From contig NC_085869.1 of NCBI RefSeq assembly GCF_034702125.1, positions 49,054,197 through 49,118,196 on the forward strand: DNA of 64,000 nucleotides. Direction: 5' to 3'. The DNA is from Engraulis encrasicolus (taxonomy: Eukaryota; Chordata; Actinopteri; Clupeiformes; Engraulidae). Both the position numbers and the translations under genes were made by a program. The notes beneath the pieces are model-generated. The model was not told the DNA's origin, made no database searches, and saw only the letters and a program-made list of their open reading frames with translations. Shown in pieces: positions 1-12,079 of the stretch (positions are counted from its first letter, which is position 1; each line of letters opens with the position of its first letter).

Positions 1-944
1 AGGGTTTGTCAACCCCAGTTTACCAAGTTAAGCCTGGGTTAGTTCTAGGTAGGTTGAACTGCGTTCGTAGTACAGGCTCCAGCAGTTAGAGAAACCGAGT
101 GAATGTTCCACTGTTACAGAAATAATTAAGTTCTTAACCAAATAAACTTTTATGATTTAAAATGGCCTGTTTGCAAGTTGTGTTTGTTTAACCATTAGAG
201 ATCGCTAAAACAGATGGGAGTTGATGCATGTATGACTGTATGAAATGCGCGTTTTGAGATGTGGTAAAATATGAAACATTGAAACATAAATGCCAGTAGG
301 CCTTTCCTTGCAGTAATAACGCTGGGTAAAAGTTATGGCAAACTGTGGTTAATAATGGTGAATAATTAACCAGAAAAATGAAAAAGGTAGCCTACATACA
401 GATGAAGAGTGAAACGGTCAATGTCAATGCAGCAAGGTTATTGAATGCCACTTTAATTGCTGCCTGAACGCCATTGGCTTCGAGATTATCACATCTCAGT
501 CTGTGACAACAGCATTGTAGCAGAGTGCTAATTTTCTGGCCGTTTTACCTTTAATTCTCCTCAGTCTTTGACAGTTACATTTATTGTGACCCCAATGGCT
601 TTGTAAGGGTGCATTGATACTTCTGTCCTAACGTGACCACATCTTAACAATTTCAAGATGGCCACATCCCTCTGGAAGACTTCAACCTATTGTTTATGGA
701 CTTTTCAGAGTTCGTTAGATCCCTCTTGTGGCCAATTTTCACAGAGGAAAACAAATTTGCCTAATTATGCACACCTGATAGGCATATAGGGTGTTGAGCT
801 CCTTGGATCACACCCTTTCTTTTATACAAATCTGAATGACCTGGAATGCTTAATCCAATAGGTTTTCAAAACTTGTTTGCCTAATAATTCTGCACAAGAT
901 GGTGGTAAAACAATGTGAAACTAGAAATGCACCCAGAGTGTGCA
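1..944. other. Intergenic, no gene seen
   Basis: The sequence is AT-rich and unique-looking. No exon with flanking splice signals, no RNA gene and no clear transposon boundary could be supported in this stretch. Confidence 0.5.
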
Positions 945-3643
945 GACCTCCGCCAAGGAAGTTCTGTTTGTTTTTAGACACATAGGATACTTGTGTAATG
1001 ATGTGGTGTCATTTATGCAGGTTTATACACACCATTAGTGTGTTCAGATAATTAAATAGTCAAGTTGTAACCAAATTATATCTATCTTTTTTATAATTAC
1101 CATGTCGGCCTTAGGCCTACGTGATACATCCCTCTCAGAATCACAACCATTGTTTTATTAGCCTATAGGTCTAGTGCAGTTTTAACAGCATAGTCCCATA
1201 CATACAGTTGAGGACGCTATTATTAGCCGCCTTCCTGAAATTAGACATTTCTCTTGATTTCTCAGTGACAATTACCATCATGAACCGTTTGTTATTCTGG
1301 AAACAAATACACTGATGGAGATAATGTCCAATGAGTTGAATTTGCATTTTTCTATCTTTACAATGAGTTAAAACAAAAAAGGGCAAAAATCACAAGGACA
1401 AAATTATTAGCCCCCTGATCATTAATAGTCAATATGATGCCATTTATGAACCAAAACTGACAACAGGCACTTTTATCAGTTACCTAGGTTGGCACATACC
1501 CCACTAGGGATTTTGGCCCATTTATTCACTGCAAAGTGTTCTAGCTGGTTCAAATTGCATGGATGCTGAGCATAGACATTTGCCACAGACTCTCAGTGGG
1601 ATTGAGGACTGAACTTTGAGCCGGTCATTTCAGTATCATGATTTTCGTGTCTTTGAAGAACCTCTGAACTAATTTAAATGTTTACTTTGGGTTACAATGT
1701 TGTTGGAGGACCCAACAATCCAGATCCAGACCCAGACTCCCTGTGTCTGAGGTTGAATAACAGTCTAAAAACTTGATGCCCCCATCACTATGTGTAACTG
1801 TGGAAACTGCTTAGTCTCATTAGACCAAAGAAGCATTGGACACCTGCCTAGATGATTGTTATTGACCTGGCCTCACCTGGAGCTTTTATTTCAAAAAAGA
1901 CAGCTGTTAGGGCTTGTCATCATATAGGGCTTTGGGACCATCATCACAGAAGAACCCTTTTACTAAAGGTGGTACATATCAGAGTGTTATTGAGCTTTGC
2001 CTATGAACATTTGAATGTCAAAAATGACTTTTGAAAGTCTCTGCTTTCATCTGATGAGACTCAATTGCACCTGCTTTGATGCATGACTTCTGCTTCTGTC
2101 CGGTGAAGAAAGTCCTTAAAACTTTATAACATGGTTTCCTTTCCACAATTAAACACGGTGGTGGAAGCATCATTCTGTGGCAGCCTCAGCCACAGGGAAC
2201 CTTGTTTGGGTGTATGGCACCATGAAAACAGAAGATTATTATAGAATGTGGAAGGTGACCATGCAAAAATATGCTCATAGAGGAAGCTAAGATCTTCACT
2301 GGATCTTTCAATAAGATAATAACCCAAAACTTGCATCCAAAATTGTTCAAATGTTCTTCAAGGTTACTAAAACCGTGATCATGTTGTGGTTCAGATCTCA
2401 ATTCTTTACTGTAGATAGTCTTTGAGGAGTGCTGAAAATGAATGTCCATCCTCAACATCCATGCAATTTGGACCTATTTCAACCTATGTTAACTATTTGC
2501 AATGAAAAGATGGGCCAAAATCCCTGGTAGGGCATGTGCCAACATAGTTAACAACTAATCAAAGTGCCTGATGTCAGTTTTGGTTCATAAATGGCACTCT
2601 ATTGACTATTAATGATAAGGGGGCTAATAATTTTGTCCTTGCCATTTTTAGCCTTTTTTGTTCAAACTCATTTTGAAAATGGAAAAATTCAAATTCAACT
2701 CATTGGACATTATCTCCATCAGTGTATTTGTTTCCAGAATAACAGAAACGGTTCATAATGGTCCCTCTCACTGAGAAATCAAGAGAGATGTCTAATTTCA
2801 GGAGGGGGGCTAATAATATTGTCCTCAACTGTATGTGCGTAGCCTAACAGGTAAACATCATCCCGCTTTGAGAAAGCTTTGTGATCACGCTGGAATGGAA
2901 CTGTAGATTAATGAACGGAATATAGTCTAATGATTTTGACCAACATTGTCAACTAAAACAACAGAACTGTTAGGCCTATTTTTGCCTATGAGAATAGGCA
3001 TCCTCCGGGCCACCGCGGTCTTGGCACTCTCGGCTTTTCCTTCCCCGCATTTCGCTCATTGAAATTTGTCCACGGGCATGATGCTCTCCGGCTGTCTGGT
3101 CTCTGGCCATCTAGTACACAACTCGGGTTAACTTTAAATGTAGCGAAGGGGGTGTATGATTTTAACCAGCATTGTGAACTACGCAGTCACAAATTCCACA
3201 TTCTGGCAACGGCAGTCTAATTAATTCGACAGCATTGCGGGCTATCCCAAATAATTCGACAACATTAACCTAAACGTTCTGTGGGGTCATTGTCCATCTC
3301 GCTGCGCAACAGCATTGTGAACTTTTGCCAACGGCAAGTAATTCGACAGCATTATCAAGCTAAGCAGACAAACTAGACTATCCCTGTTACTTAATTTGCT
3401 GAGAGCGGCATAGGCAAACCTGTGTGGAATATTCGCTGGGGCTCAGTCATAGATGTAGAACATAACACTTGCCCCCCTTTTCACGACAATCCGTGTCTGT
3501 TCTACCATCTACCTCTATGCTCAGTGCTCACCCGGACACCTTGTGGCAGGCTGTGAAATAGCAGCGAACATACATACATACAAGCTGAAGATAACGAACA
3601 CGCACACAAACCCAGGCGATCACATAACCTCCTTGGCGGAGGT
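945..3643. mobile_element. Possible TIR element bounded by ACCTCCGCCAAGG ends
   Basis: ACCTCCGCCAAGGAAGTT at 945-962 is matched on the other strand by AACCTCCTTGGCGGAGGT at 3626-3643 (17 of 18 bases). These may be the terminal inverted repeats of one DNA transposon into which the Tc1 element at 1205-2831 later jumped. No clear target-site duplication flanks the pair, so two independent solo ends are also possible. The sequence at 2930-3370 inside the right half repeats a motif like TTCGACAGCATTGTGAAC about six times in degenerate form. Confidence 0.4.
1205..2831 (+). mobile_element. Decayed Tc1/mariner transposon, complete ends
   Basis: The element begins CAGTTGAGGAC and ends GTCCTCAACTG, flanked on both sides by TA (1203-1204 and 2832-2833), the classic Tc1 target duplication. 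Its length of 1627 bp is typical of fish Tc1 elements. Inverted repeats are long, about 325 bp each (1205-1531 and 2508-2831). The inside keeps traces of a transposase on the + strand: GGGSIILWGSFS near 2160 resembles the family's GGG-I-WGCFS segment, and a FQ-DNNPK-like stretch near 2305 resembles the conserved FQQDNDPKH segment. Many stops and shifts break it, so it is not autonomous. The family call rests on ends, TA duplication, size and these two remnants. Confidence 0.88.
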
Positions 3644-6227
3644 AAAAACTATGTGACTTGTGTAAAACACACAAAATATCCTATGTATGGAATGGGGTAC
3701 GGGGCTTGTTTCGAAGTTCACCTGTGGGTGATCGCTGATACCCAAACCATTGAAGTAGGCTACTCTGTAGGTAACCCAGAACCTTGAGAGCAAGTTTGTT
3801 TTCTATCACTCTCGCAGATCTCCAGCCACGATGATTATGGTGAAAATGCGGGTGTGGTGAAGTGCCAACTGTGGAAGACTCTGATATCCACCCCACACTC
3901 ACACCCACACTCACAGAGTGAGTTTACTTTAATGTATTTCTGTGAATAAAATCCAGGGTTATTCTACCAAATATTGATTTCTGAACTAAGTTAACACATT
4001 ACTATTATGATTTAAAGTGAATATCAACTTATTTCCTTTGGATTTTTTGAGGTCTGAAACATTGCACCTTTTGTGTTATTTTGACCATGTGTAACTTTCT
4101 GCAAATAAATGCTCTAAATGTCATTTTCATTCGAGATTCGGAGGAAATTTTGTCGGTAGTTTATAGAATGAACTCCCTCTCACACATGCACTCACACCCT
4201 TGATCACTTATGCCTTTTTGTACTTTTGAGAACTTCTGAGCTTTTTGTGACTTTATGTTTTTGGTTTGTTGTTCAATAAAGCTGTGAGCTGCCTTCTTGC
4301 ATCTGTCCCCTTTATTTTGCAGAGTTTGTTGCATACCTTGACCAGATAAAGGATGACAGTTAAGCTGCATGCCCTAAAGGGGGAGCTGAAATATGTATTT
4401 TTTCCCCCAAAGTCTGTTTTTGTTGTGTTCCTAAATAAATCTGCTCTGTTTCCAACATTTCCTTTTTTCAGTGTGTGTCAGTTTGCATTGTTCTCTTAAA
4501 TATACAATATTTAATTAAGTGCATTGCGGAGTGATTGAGTCTGTCTTGATCTTTTCAGGTAGGCCAGGAGATGTAGGATCAGAGTAATCGGGCACATACA
4601 ACGACTGCAACAGAGAATCGTTGGAGTTGTTACAAGAGCGATGGAATGTATTGTGTAAGAATTCTGACATTCCCATTGGCTGTGGTGGCTGAAGTACAAC
4701 TACAAACCGTCACTCAAATCGCCTCTAGTCGCCCCAATCGCTGTCTCTTCTCTCGCCAGCATGATTAGTGCCAGCAAATAGAACTTCATATTAAAACCAA
4801 ATAATGTATGTGTTCATGTTATGTTCAAAGTAACAGAATTTACCAAAATAATTAATTGTTTTGTCACCACCTGTTCTCAAACTGACATTCTGGCCTGGAC
4901 TGCTAACCATTCAAATTCCATCACACGATTCTCTTGTGCGTGCAGCTTATACCTTGTATGTTACCTCTTTTAAAGTTGGTACCCTGTGCCATGTGTGCAT
5001 GACCTATGTGTTAATGGAAAAGGTTAGCAATAGTACATAGATTACACATTACATTCAGTTGACATGTTTTGTGGTTGTGCAGTAATCACAATTCTGATAA
5101 GGTGTTTCATCTTATGTCTCACAAAGTTGTGTCTTCTTCAGATCCTAAGCATGTAGGTATGGACATTGGGACACATCTGTGCTTTGCATCCATTTCAAAA
5201 GCATTTACCATGGTGCCTGCTTCACTACCAGATCCTGTTTACACGTACCGGTAGATGGATATTTTTGTAAACACGCCCATTCAGGCGTTTTATGTACACA
5301 TTAACAGATTAAGAAACCGGCAACCCTCTGATTTAAAGACCACCTCCCTAACCATTAGACTTCCCCCAAACACCTTGAGCCAACCAGGGCAGACTGACTT
5401 GCACTAATGGAATATTTTTCCGCACAAAAAACATATTTGCCCTGGTTTCATCCAGGATTACTGTGCATTCTGACATTGTGCACAAGCAAGGAGAACAGTT
5501 CTACAGCAAAGTTTGATGAGCTGTCCTTTGCATGGATTTTGAAGCTTTTCTTCTTAGCTCGTGTTGGGTGTGCTCGTTGAAGCTTTTCAGCGCTCTACTC
5601 TGCATCTATAGGTAATGTGGCACTATAAAGGAAATTGGAAAAGGTCTCATGAAACTGCATTTTGTTAAGTCTAGAAAAGGGCTCCGTTCAGTATGGGTGA
5701 AGTCAGTTCTGTGAAGGCTGAAAGAGGTCTTCACTTTCTCCAGTTTGTATGAAGATTGAGTGTGCCAGGGGCAAGTTGCTGATTGAGTATGGTGCTAATA
5801 TTGAACTTTTTCATAATATTCTTAAAGTTTAAAGGGACACTGTGAGAGATTTTAGTTGCTTATTTCCATTCACTAATGTTACCTTTTTTTATGAATACTT
5901 ACCACCAGCATAACATTCTAAGTACTCATTATGACTGGAAAAATTGCACTTTTCATACATGAAAAGGGGGATCTTCTCCATGGTTCGCAATTTTGAATTT
6001 CCAAAAGTAGCCATTTTTAGCTGCAAAAATGACTACTTCGACCATACTAGAAAATATTTGTTTATTACTTTGTACATTTTCATGTAAAGATCAAATTTGG
6101 CAATAGGCAGCCCAGTTTCAATGAGCAACATAGTTGCAGTAGGCCTACCTTTTTTGACCATTTCCTGCAGTGTCCCTTCAACTTTTTGAATAGAATTACT
6201 GAAATAAGTAGGCCTATGCTATGCATT
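2832..6227. other. Intergenic stretch with little recognisable content
   Basis: Apart from the right part of the possible TIR element up to 3643, I see no supported gene. Several AATAAA hexamers occur between about 3940 and 4440, but no convincing upstream coding exons lead to them. Confidence 0.4.
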
Positions 6228-6235
6228 ATCTAACC

Positions 6236-6527
6236 CAGGGATGTCAAACTCAGGCCCGGGGGGCAAATTTGGCCCGCGGAGCCATTGTATTTGGCCCGCA
6301 ACATAATTTCAAATGTGTATTACAGTCGTCCCACATACACCATTCATGTACAGCATAGTCACAGAATGTGCAGACACATTTTAACTTACAAATATGATGG
6401 GAAAGAGTGTATGTGAAATGCATGCACTAATTTAGTCAATTAAAAAATATATATTGTTGAGTTCGGCCCGCGACTTCGTACCAGATTTTGATTTTGGCCC
6501 TCGGTCAATTTGAGTTTGACACCCCTG
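6236..6527. mobile_element. Non-autonomous hAT transposon, 292 bp
   Basis: Terminal inverted repeats CAGGGATGTCAAACTC and GAGTTTGACACCCCTG bound the element. The 8-bp target duplication ATCTAACC is exact on both sides (6228-6235 and 6528-6535), the size expected for the hAT superfamily. The inside is rich in GGCCCG-type motifs and has no transposase, so it must have been moved in trans. Confidence 0.92.
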
Positions 6528-6740
6528 ATCTAACCAGTATGTGTGGGAGCTGAAAGAGGAGATTGCAACTTCATGGTGTTTTCAAACTGAAAAGTAAGGT
6601 GAAGGCAGGCTAACTGTGTTAGAGAGGATCCCATTTGATGCTGACAGTATTCTCACTTCATCCTCTCAGCCTGGAGCAGCCCATGAGGTAGCAGCAGGGT
6701 TCCTGAGAAGCTGAGGCGGCCAGGTCAAGGCCCCTGTTAG

Positions 6741-6937
6741 AGGGCCTTTCTGAAAACCTAGGACAGTGTCCAGTGTATCAGCCTAATTAGTCACGCCCAG
6801 TGATTGGATACTTTTTGGTGAACTCTACAGAATATCCAATCACTGGGTGTGACTAATAAAGAGTATCCAATCACTGGGTGTGACTAATTAGGCTGATACA
6901 CTTGGAAGGACACTGTCCTAGGTTTCGAGAAGGGCCC
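6741..6937. repeat. Hairpin (palindromic) repeat, about 197 bp
   Basis: The arms 6742-6812 and 6866-6937 are near-perfect reverse complements: GGGCCTTTCTGAAAACCTAGG pairs with the CCTAGGTTTCGAGAAGGGCC end. The centre holds an extra copy of the ATCCAATCACTGGGTGTGAC part of the right arm. It is probably a foldback MITE; no target duplication is evident. Confidence 0.75.
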
Positions 6938-7368
6938 AGAGATTCTCTGGTCAAGGCGATGTCATCTTTGGTCATCATCCTGCAGCAGGGAAAATGTGAA
7001 GGCATAGGGTGGATATGTTGAGATGTGCCATTACAAAATTAAACAACATATAACATGGCCTAACAGTCAATAGTCTATCTGTTAATATCACAATTAAACA
7101 TTTACATTAAAATCATTTGTAGCACGTACACCATGCTCACCAAATTTGATCTTTTGATTTAGGACACTATATGTCAATATTTTTATGACCTAGTTTTGTG
7201 TACTTTACCAAAACGGTTTCTTTTGTGTGCTGAAACAAGTAGGCTAATTCGTTGGTTTTTGTTGTAAACTTTGTATGGGCCTTCATTTTTCACGAAGTTG
7301 AGCGAAAATGCACGAGGGTCAGCAGGCGCCAAGCAAGCATTATCATTTCTCTGATACAGTAGAAGAAT

Positions 7369-7448
7369 AGCCTAGAAATCTAGACGCCCCTAGCGACCGC
7401 AAATTGATTTTTTTTTTTGCTGTACGGGTCTGGCTGCGCTAGGCTAGT
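7369..7448. repeat. Short repeat with TAGAAATCTAGACGCCCC core
   Basis: The segment starts AGCCTAGAAATCTAGACG and ends in CTAGGCTAGT, so its tips are inverted. The same core, CTAGACGCCCCTAGCGACCG, recurs in opposite orientation at about 13334-13360, pointing to a small dispersed MITE family. Confidence 0.5.
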
Positions 7449-7463
7449 AGAAGAACTAACAGC

Positions 7464-7500
7464 CTGGCCCACTGACGTGTATAGTATAACTGGACTGCGG
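7464..7500. repeat. Repeat shared in inverted orientation with 12026-12062
   Basis: CCACTGACGTGTATAGTATA with the following ACTGGACTGCGGA is found as an almost exact reverse complement near 12026-12068. The two are about 4.6 kb apart. They could be the ends of one large element or two copies of a short dispersed repeat. Confidence 0.5.
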
Positions 7501-8596
7501 AGTTCGATAGAACTCCATTCAACGGTTTTGAAGCAACCGCGGCTGATTTACTTCCGCCCCAAAAATGCGGAAATATAATAATCCCCTTGACAACGTTGAG
7601 CTACATTGCTGATAGGTCGACATCGCCGGCCAATCCACAAACAGACACTTCAAGACATGTCCCGCCCCTCCCACCCGAATATGACATGGCGTCCCCAGCA
7701 GAAATATTGAACCCACTTTTCAGCTGTGGAACTGGTCGACACAGAAACCCTTGATTGTCATAAAAACAGCAACACAAGTTCAAATGGAACTGGTGATCGG
7801 TAAGTATGGCAAATATACCATGCTATTAATAAAATGATACTTTGGGTTAACGAAACCTTGAAGAGCTTGTTATGATGACCATAATAATTTTAGCTTAGCA
7901 TCTAACGTGAGCCAGCCGAGTGGCGAAAGACCTAGCTTACTATAAGTTACTTCACCACGTTGTAATGTAGCCGCAATTAAAGATAAATGGGAAGTTAGGC
8001 TACAAACAGAGCTGTACACAGAACATGCAGATGTGTCTTTGGGGTCGGCGTACCGTTTGGCAAAACATAATCCATGTCAGCAATACTCAGTATCAACATT
8101 GCTTTTGTATGAGAGCTCAGAAGTACATCTGCGTAAAATATTGTTTGGTTTGTGTCTGCCACACCAAGTTAATCCTCTACGGACATTTGTAAATAACTTT
8201 GAATGTTTGGGCATCAAATGACATGCAAAACCTTTCCGTTTGACAGACAAACCATGGACGCTGAAGAAAGGCTCCTCGACGCCAAGCTGTCATCCGGAAG
8301 ATTGAAGATGAAGATTGACCATTTTTTTGCTGATCCCCCCCAGTTTTTGAAAAGATTCAGAATACAAAATCACTCTTAGAAGTAGACGGTATGGTAAACA
8401 AACCAAAGTTAACACCTTTCAGTTAGTAAAACATAGCTGGCCTACAGTAGGCTATGACTAAACATCTGGGTGTTTTGTATGCTTGACATAAAGATTAAAA
8501 TGAAATATTCACCCTTATGTTCAGCTTTTTAAACTTGCAAATCATGGAGTGGACATTCTTCCCCAAGCTTGTAAGAAATGCATTACTTCAATCACA

Positions 8597-9189
8597 CAGT
8601 GTCTCCCAACTTCTTTTTTGTCTCATGTACCCCCTAAGCATTTTTGTCATACCATGAGTACCCCCTCCCTCATGCTCTAGTCTACTGTATATCTTCCTCT
8701 ATCCCAGTGGTTCCCAACCTTTTTCTTCAGGGACCCATATTTTTACCATTGTAAGCTTTGGTGACCCAATCATGCCAGCGCCCACGCGAGAGGGAGTCCC
8801 AGGCGAGAGGGAGTCATGCGGAAACTCATTAGAAAATTGTATTCCTCAATTTGTCTTCAGTCAAATATAGAATGACTGTTTAATGTGTCGCTTACATTTT
8901 GTTGCCTCTATGCATATATCAGTTTAAAAGCTTTACTTTGTCATATATTCAACATGGGCTATATGGTATTAAAACGAAACCCCTTAAAATCAAGAGGGCT
9001 TCGCGACCCACTGTGGATCTTTGGCGACCCATAAGTTGGGTCCCGACCCATAGGTTAGGAACCACTGCTCTATCCCAATATGATTATGCTCCATACATTT
9101 CTTTTTATTGATACCTGCCAATGCATGTACCACCTGCATTGTGTTCACGTACCCCTAGTGGTACATGTACCCCTGGTTGGGAAACACCG
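8597..9189. mobile_element. Non-autonomous hAT element, interrupted by a second one
   Basis: The outer ends CAGTGTCTCCCAAC and GTTGGGAAACACCG are inverted repeats. The body carries the GTACCCCCTAAG and TGTACCCCTGG blocks also found in the ~208-bp copies at 23744 and 43836, so all three belong to one family. This copy is longer because another hAT element (8705-9067) is inserted in it. The flanking 8-mers no longer match, so it is probably older than the other two copies. Confidence 0.78.
8705..9067. mobile_element. Non-autonomous hAT element nested in another hAT
   Basis: Ends CAGTGGTTCCCAACCT and AGGTTAGGAACCACTG are inverted repeats of the common CAGTGGTTCTCAACC hAT type. The exact 8-bp duplication CTCTATCC lies at 8697-8704 and 9068-9075. 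It splits the outer element at 8597-9189. Confidence 0.9.
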
Positions 9190-10500
9190 ATCTAAACAGT
9201 TGTTACAATAGTGTGTTAACCAATATTACAAATTAAACAAAATGTGCGGGCTGCTGTATATAAGCATTTATTAACTGTGTTTCATAATTGCAATGGTTTT
9301 TGAAGCTGGTTCTGCATATCGGATCCTCTGTGGTGGTAGGATGCAGGCAGTAGCGTACTGTGCACATCTTCAGCTGTAACGATAAATACAAATCTATTTA
9401 AAAAAAAATAATTAATGTAACATTAACATAATTGAAGCATATCACTGGTATATATAGAGTAACTATAACATTTCAGTGTCTACAAATGTCTACATTTGTT
9501 TAAAAAGGAAAAACCCATGAACATCCTTCTCAAAAAAGTTTTGGGTGCAGGACTAACAAAGTCAAATGACAACTGAAAATTAAGTCTGCTCACCAAGCTC
9601 CTGTTTTACTTATTTAATGTGATGAGCTTGAAGTGCAGACTTCATTTTCAGTTTTCAAATGTCTTTATTGTCCCATTACATCTGCAGAAATATGGGGGTG
9701 TACACTCACTTGTGTAATACACTATAGATGTAAACAGAGACGTTGTCCAAGTCCTTGGTCATGTGATACCTGCTGCAGTGTACTCCACGTCTTCAGACCG
9801 CTCCGCTGTAAATAAAATAATGGCATATGAAGTGTGATGAGAATACGTCACCGTTTGATACACCAACAACTTAGGTTCATGGGAAGAAAACACAATAGAT
9901 AAGGAGATGGGCTGCTCATGTTTCAAAGCATGCTGCCTAATCAGTGAAAATCATGGGGTGGTAGTTTCATGGTGTGGGCATGCATATCTGTCAATAGAAT
10001 TGGTACCCTTGTAATTATTGAAGATAGTGGCTACTGACAAAATGCTAAGAGTTTACTACGCTTGATGTATACTTTTATCCAGTCCAATTACTTTTTGTCC
10101 CTTCAAATTGGGAGGCACATGTAAAAATAAGTGATAAGCTTTGGATGAAAGCATTGGCTGAGTGTAGTGTAATGTTACATACCGGGTACTATATAGTATC
10201 ATAGATGGCAGCAGGCTGGTCGGGTCCTCAGTTGTGCACTGGCAACAGTGGCTGGTCCTTGTCCGTGTCTCTATGGGGCCTCTTCTCAGGTCAGAGTGAC
10301 AATCCTTGATGATGTTGACTATGGTGAGACCTGCTGGCGTGTAGCCTACTGTACATTTTCAGACATCTGTAAAGAAAATGATGACAAACGAAGGGTGATG
10401 AGAACAACATATATGTCATTACTCACAAGCAGGTAATTGGAGTGCTTCTGGGTCTTCACCTTTTTTCCTTGGTGCTCATCAGTGTAGAGGCTCTCAAACT
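9190..10500. other. Intergenic, three related exon-like blocks on the minus strand
   Basis: No gene can be defined. Three blocks near 9338-9384, 9776-9818 and 10330-10371 are similar on the minus strand. Each follows an ACAG acceptor-like sequence and reads like TCTGAAGACGTG; two end in GCAGCAG or CCAGCAG next to GT. They look like local duplicates of a short exon or of a repeat. Confidence 0.3.
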
Positions 10501-10742
10501 TGGTCCAGGAAGACAGATGCTGAGGCACTCAAGGTTGCAATTCTTTAAAAAAAAAACTTTTTTATTTGGCTACAATGCCTACGCGTTTCGGCCCTTATGG
10601 CCTTCTTCAGGGCGTATCAAGGATACAAGCTTGATACGCCCTGAAGAAGGCCATAAGGGCCGAAACGCGTAGGCATTGTAGCCAAATAAAAAAGTAAAAA
10701 AATTGCAACCTTGAGTGCCTCAGCATCTGTTTTCCTGGACCA
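10501..10742. repeat. 242-bp near-perfect palindrome
   Basis: The left arm 10501-10621 and right arm 10630-10742 are reverse complements with few mismatches, separated by only about 8 bases around GATACAAG. The arms contain ACGCGTTTCGGCCC and GGCCTTCTTCAG blocks, and an A/T homopolymer near the middle of each arm. The form suits a foldback transposon or a recent inverted duplication. It could extrude as a cruciform. Confidence 0.88.
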
Positions 10743-10872
10743 TATTTCATTACTATTTTATTACTAATATATAAACACATGCAGAGTAAGCAGATGATGG
10801 TGTTAGCTTTACATTGGAAGGTCTCTGGTCTTAACTCAGGAGCATACTTTAAGGATTTGAAACTTTACTTAC

Positions 10873-10925
10873 CTGACAGTGAGTCCTGGCTCTGTTTTCC
10901 AGGTGAAGTGTGGTTTGTTGTTTGC
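10873..10925 (-). other. Candidate minus-strand exon (53 nt)
   Basis: On the minus strand the segment follows CATTCTGTAG (acceptor) and ends CTGTCAG before GTAAGT (strong donor). It is open in all three frames; one reads ANNKPHFTWKTEPGLTV. I recognise no family. With the donor at 11510 it suggests a spliced transcript running away from rbm44, possibly non-coding. Confidence 0.3.
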
Positions 10926-11509
10926 CTACAGAATGAAACCATGTCACATGAGGATGGGGAAATGTTTACTACACAATGCACTCGTCAGTAGGCCTACAAT
11001 TAAACATTAATGACACAATTTGCATTACACTATGCACTCGTCACTCAGTACAGTCAACATTAATGACGCAATTTGCATACTGAAAACGAACGTACCAATG
11101 ACCATCATTTCATCACCAACTAGCAATTTGGCAACACAGAAACAAACAATATTTAACAGTTGACGGAGGAACACAGCTAGACTACGTTGCTTTTCCGATG
11201 TGGCCACTGGCCAGCATAGTGCCAGAATGGTAGTGAAATGTTTACTCATCTTGATGTAAGGACTTGGCTACGGTACGGAAGGAGATAATTACACCTGACG
11301 CACGCCAAACAGACACATTTTGCTTTCAAAAGCAATGGCATTCAAATTATAATTAAGTTACTTGACAAGCCGACAGATCATCAAACACTGAAAGATCAGC
11401 ATGCTGTCTTGGGCTAATAACAAGCTAGCATTGTCGTACGTGTTTGTTTAACAAAGCTCAGTCATTTTGGTCAATCAGCCACGTATATACATGTTTTTAT
11501 TTTACTTAC

Positions 11510-11726
11510 CAAAACTGCAGAGGTCCTTACAGAGTACGGAGAAGTACATCCAAAAGTACAACAACGCATATTTGTGGGGAAAGTGTACCAAAATTAAATA
11601 ACCCATCGCAGTAATGAAGCTGTTGAAAGCAGAGCTGGTTGAAAGTAATGCAGCAGGGAGGGAGGGGGCTTCCCCTGGAGACGCTGCGAGACTCGCCCTT
11701 CTCCTTGACAACGGCCTGCCTGTCAA
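11510..11726 (-). other. Candidate first exon of a divergent minus-strand transcript
   Basis: An open frame runs on the minus strand from about 11726 and ends ...CKDLCSF at a GTAAGT donor just after 11510. The peptide is not recognised and its start is uncertain. It lies about 0.3-0.4 kb from the presumed rbm44 5' exon and points the other way, as at a bidirectional promoter. Transcript data would be needed to call it a gene. Confidence 0.28.
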
Positions 11727-12025
11727 TCAAAACAATAATTCTAAAGAATGGCAACTGCCAATCAACCCAAATAGCCATGCTCATTGGTCATTTAAACTAT
11801 TTTAATAGCTTTCTTAAATAAAGGGTCAGCCCGAAAAAAATATCTGGGTTGTTTGGGAGGGAGGGGAGACTACCGTTTTAACGAAACAGGGCCGACTCGG
11901 CAAGAATTGCCTAGGAACTATATGGCTTCAAGTCCACCATAGAGATCAATGGAAAAAGGCGCTCTACTTCCTTCTTCCGCCCAAAAATCGTCCCATGTCC
12001 CGCCCCCAGCCGTTGCTTCACAACA

Positions 12026-12068
12026 CATCGAACATCCGCAGTCCAGTTATACTATACACGTCAGTGGC
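12026..12068. repeat. Inverted partner of the repeat at 7464
   Basis: TCCGCAGTCCAGTTATACTA and the following TACACGTCAGTGGCC are the reverse complement of 7464-7500. It sits just upstream of the probable rbm44 5' exon, so the presumed promoter region overlaps repeat-derived DNA. Confidence 0.5.
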
Positions 12069-12079
12069 CTGCCCTCTAG

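Noticed and set aside
1205..2831. Tc1 element as a working transposon
   Set aside because: The transposase has many stops and shifts, so it cannot be autonomous.
4320..4365. Terminal-exon-like FVAYLDQIKDDS after TTTATTTTGCAG, with AATAAA downstream
   Set aside because: No matching upstream exon or recognisable family; 13 codons can arise by chance.
7783..8380. Possible exons: ATG before GTAAGT at 7799, and MDAEERLLDAKLSSGRLKMK near 8253
   Set aside because: Joined frames stop soon and no family is recognised; left out of the gene list.
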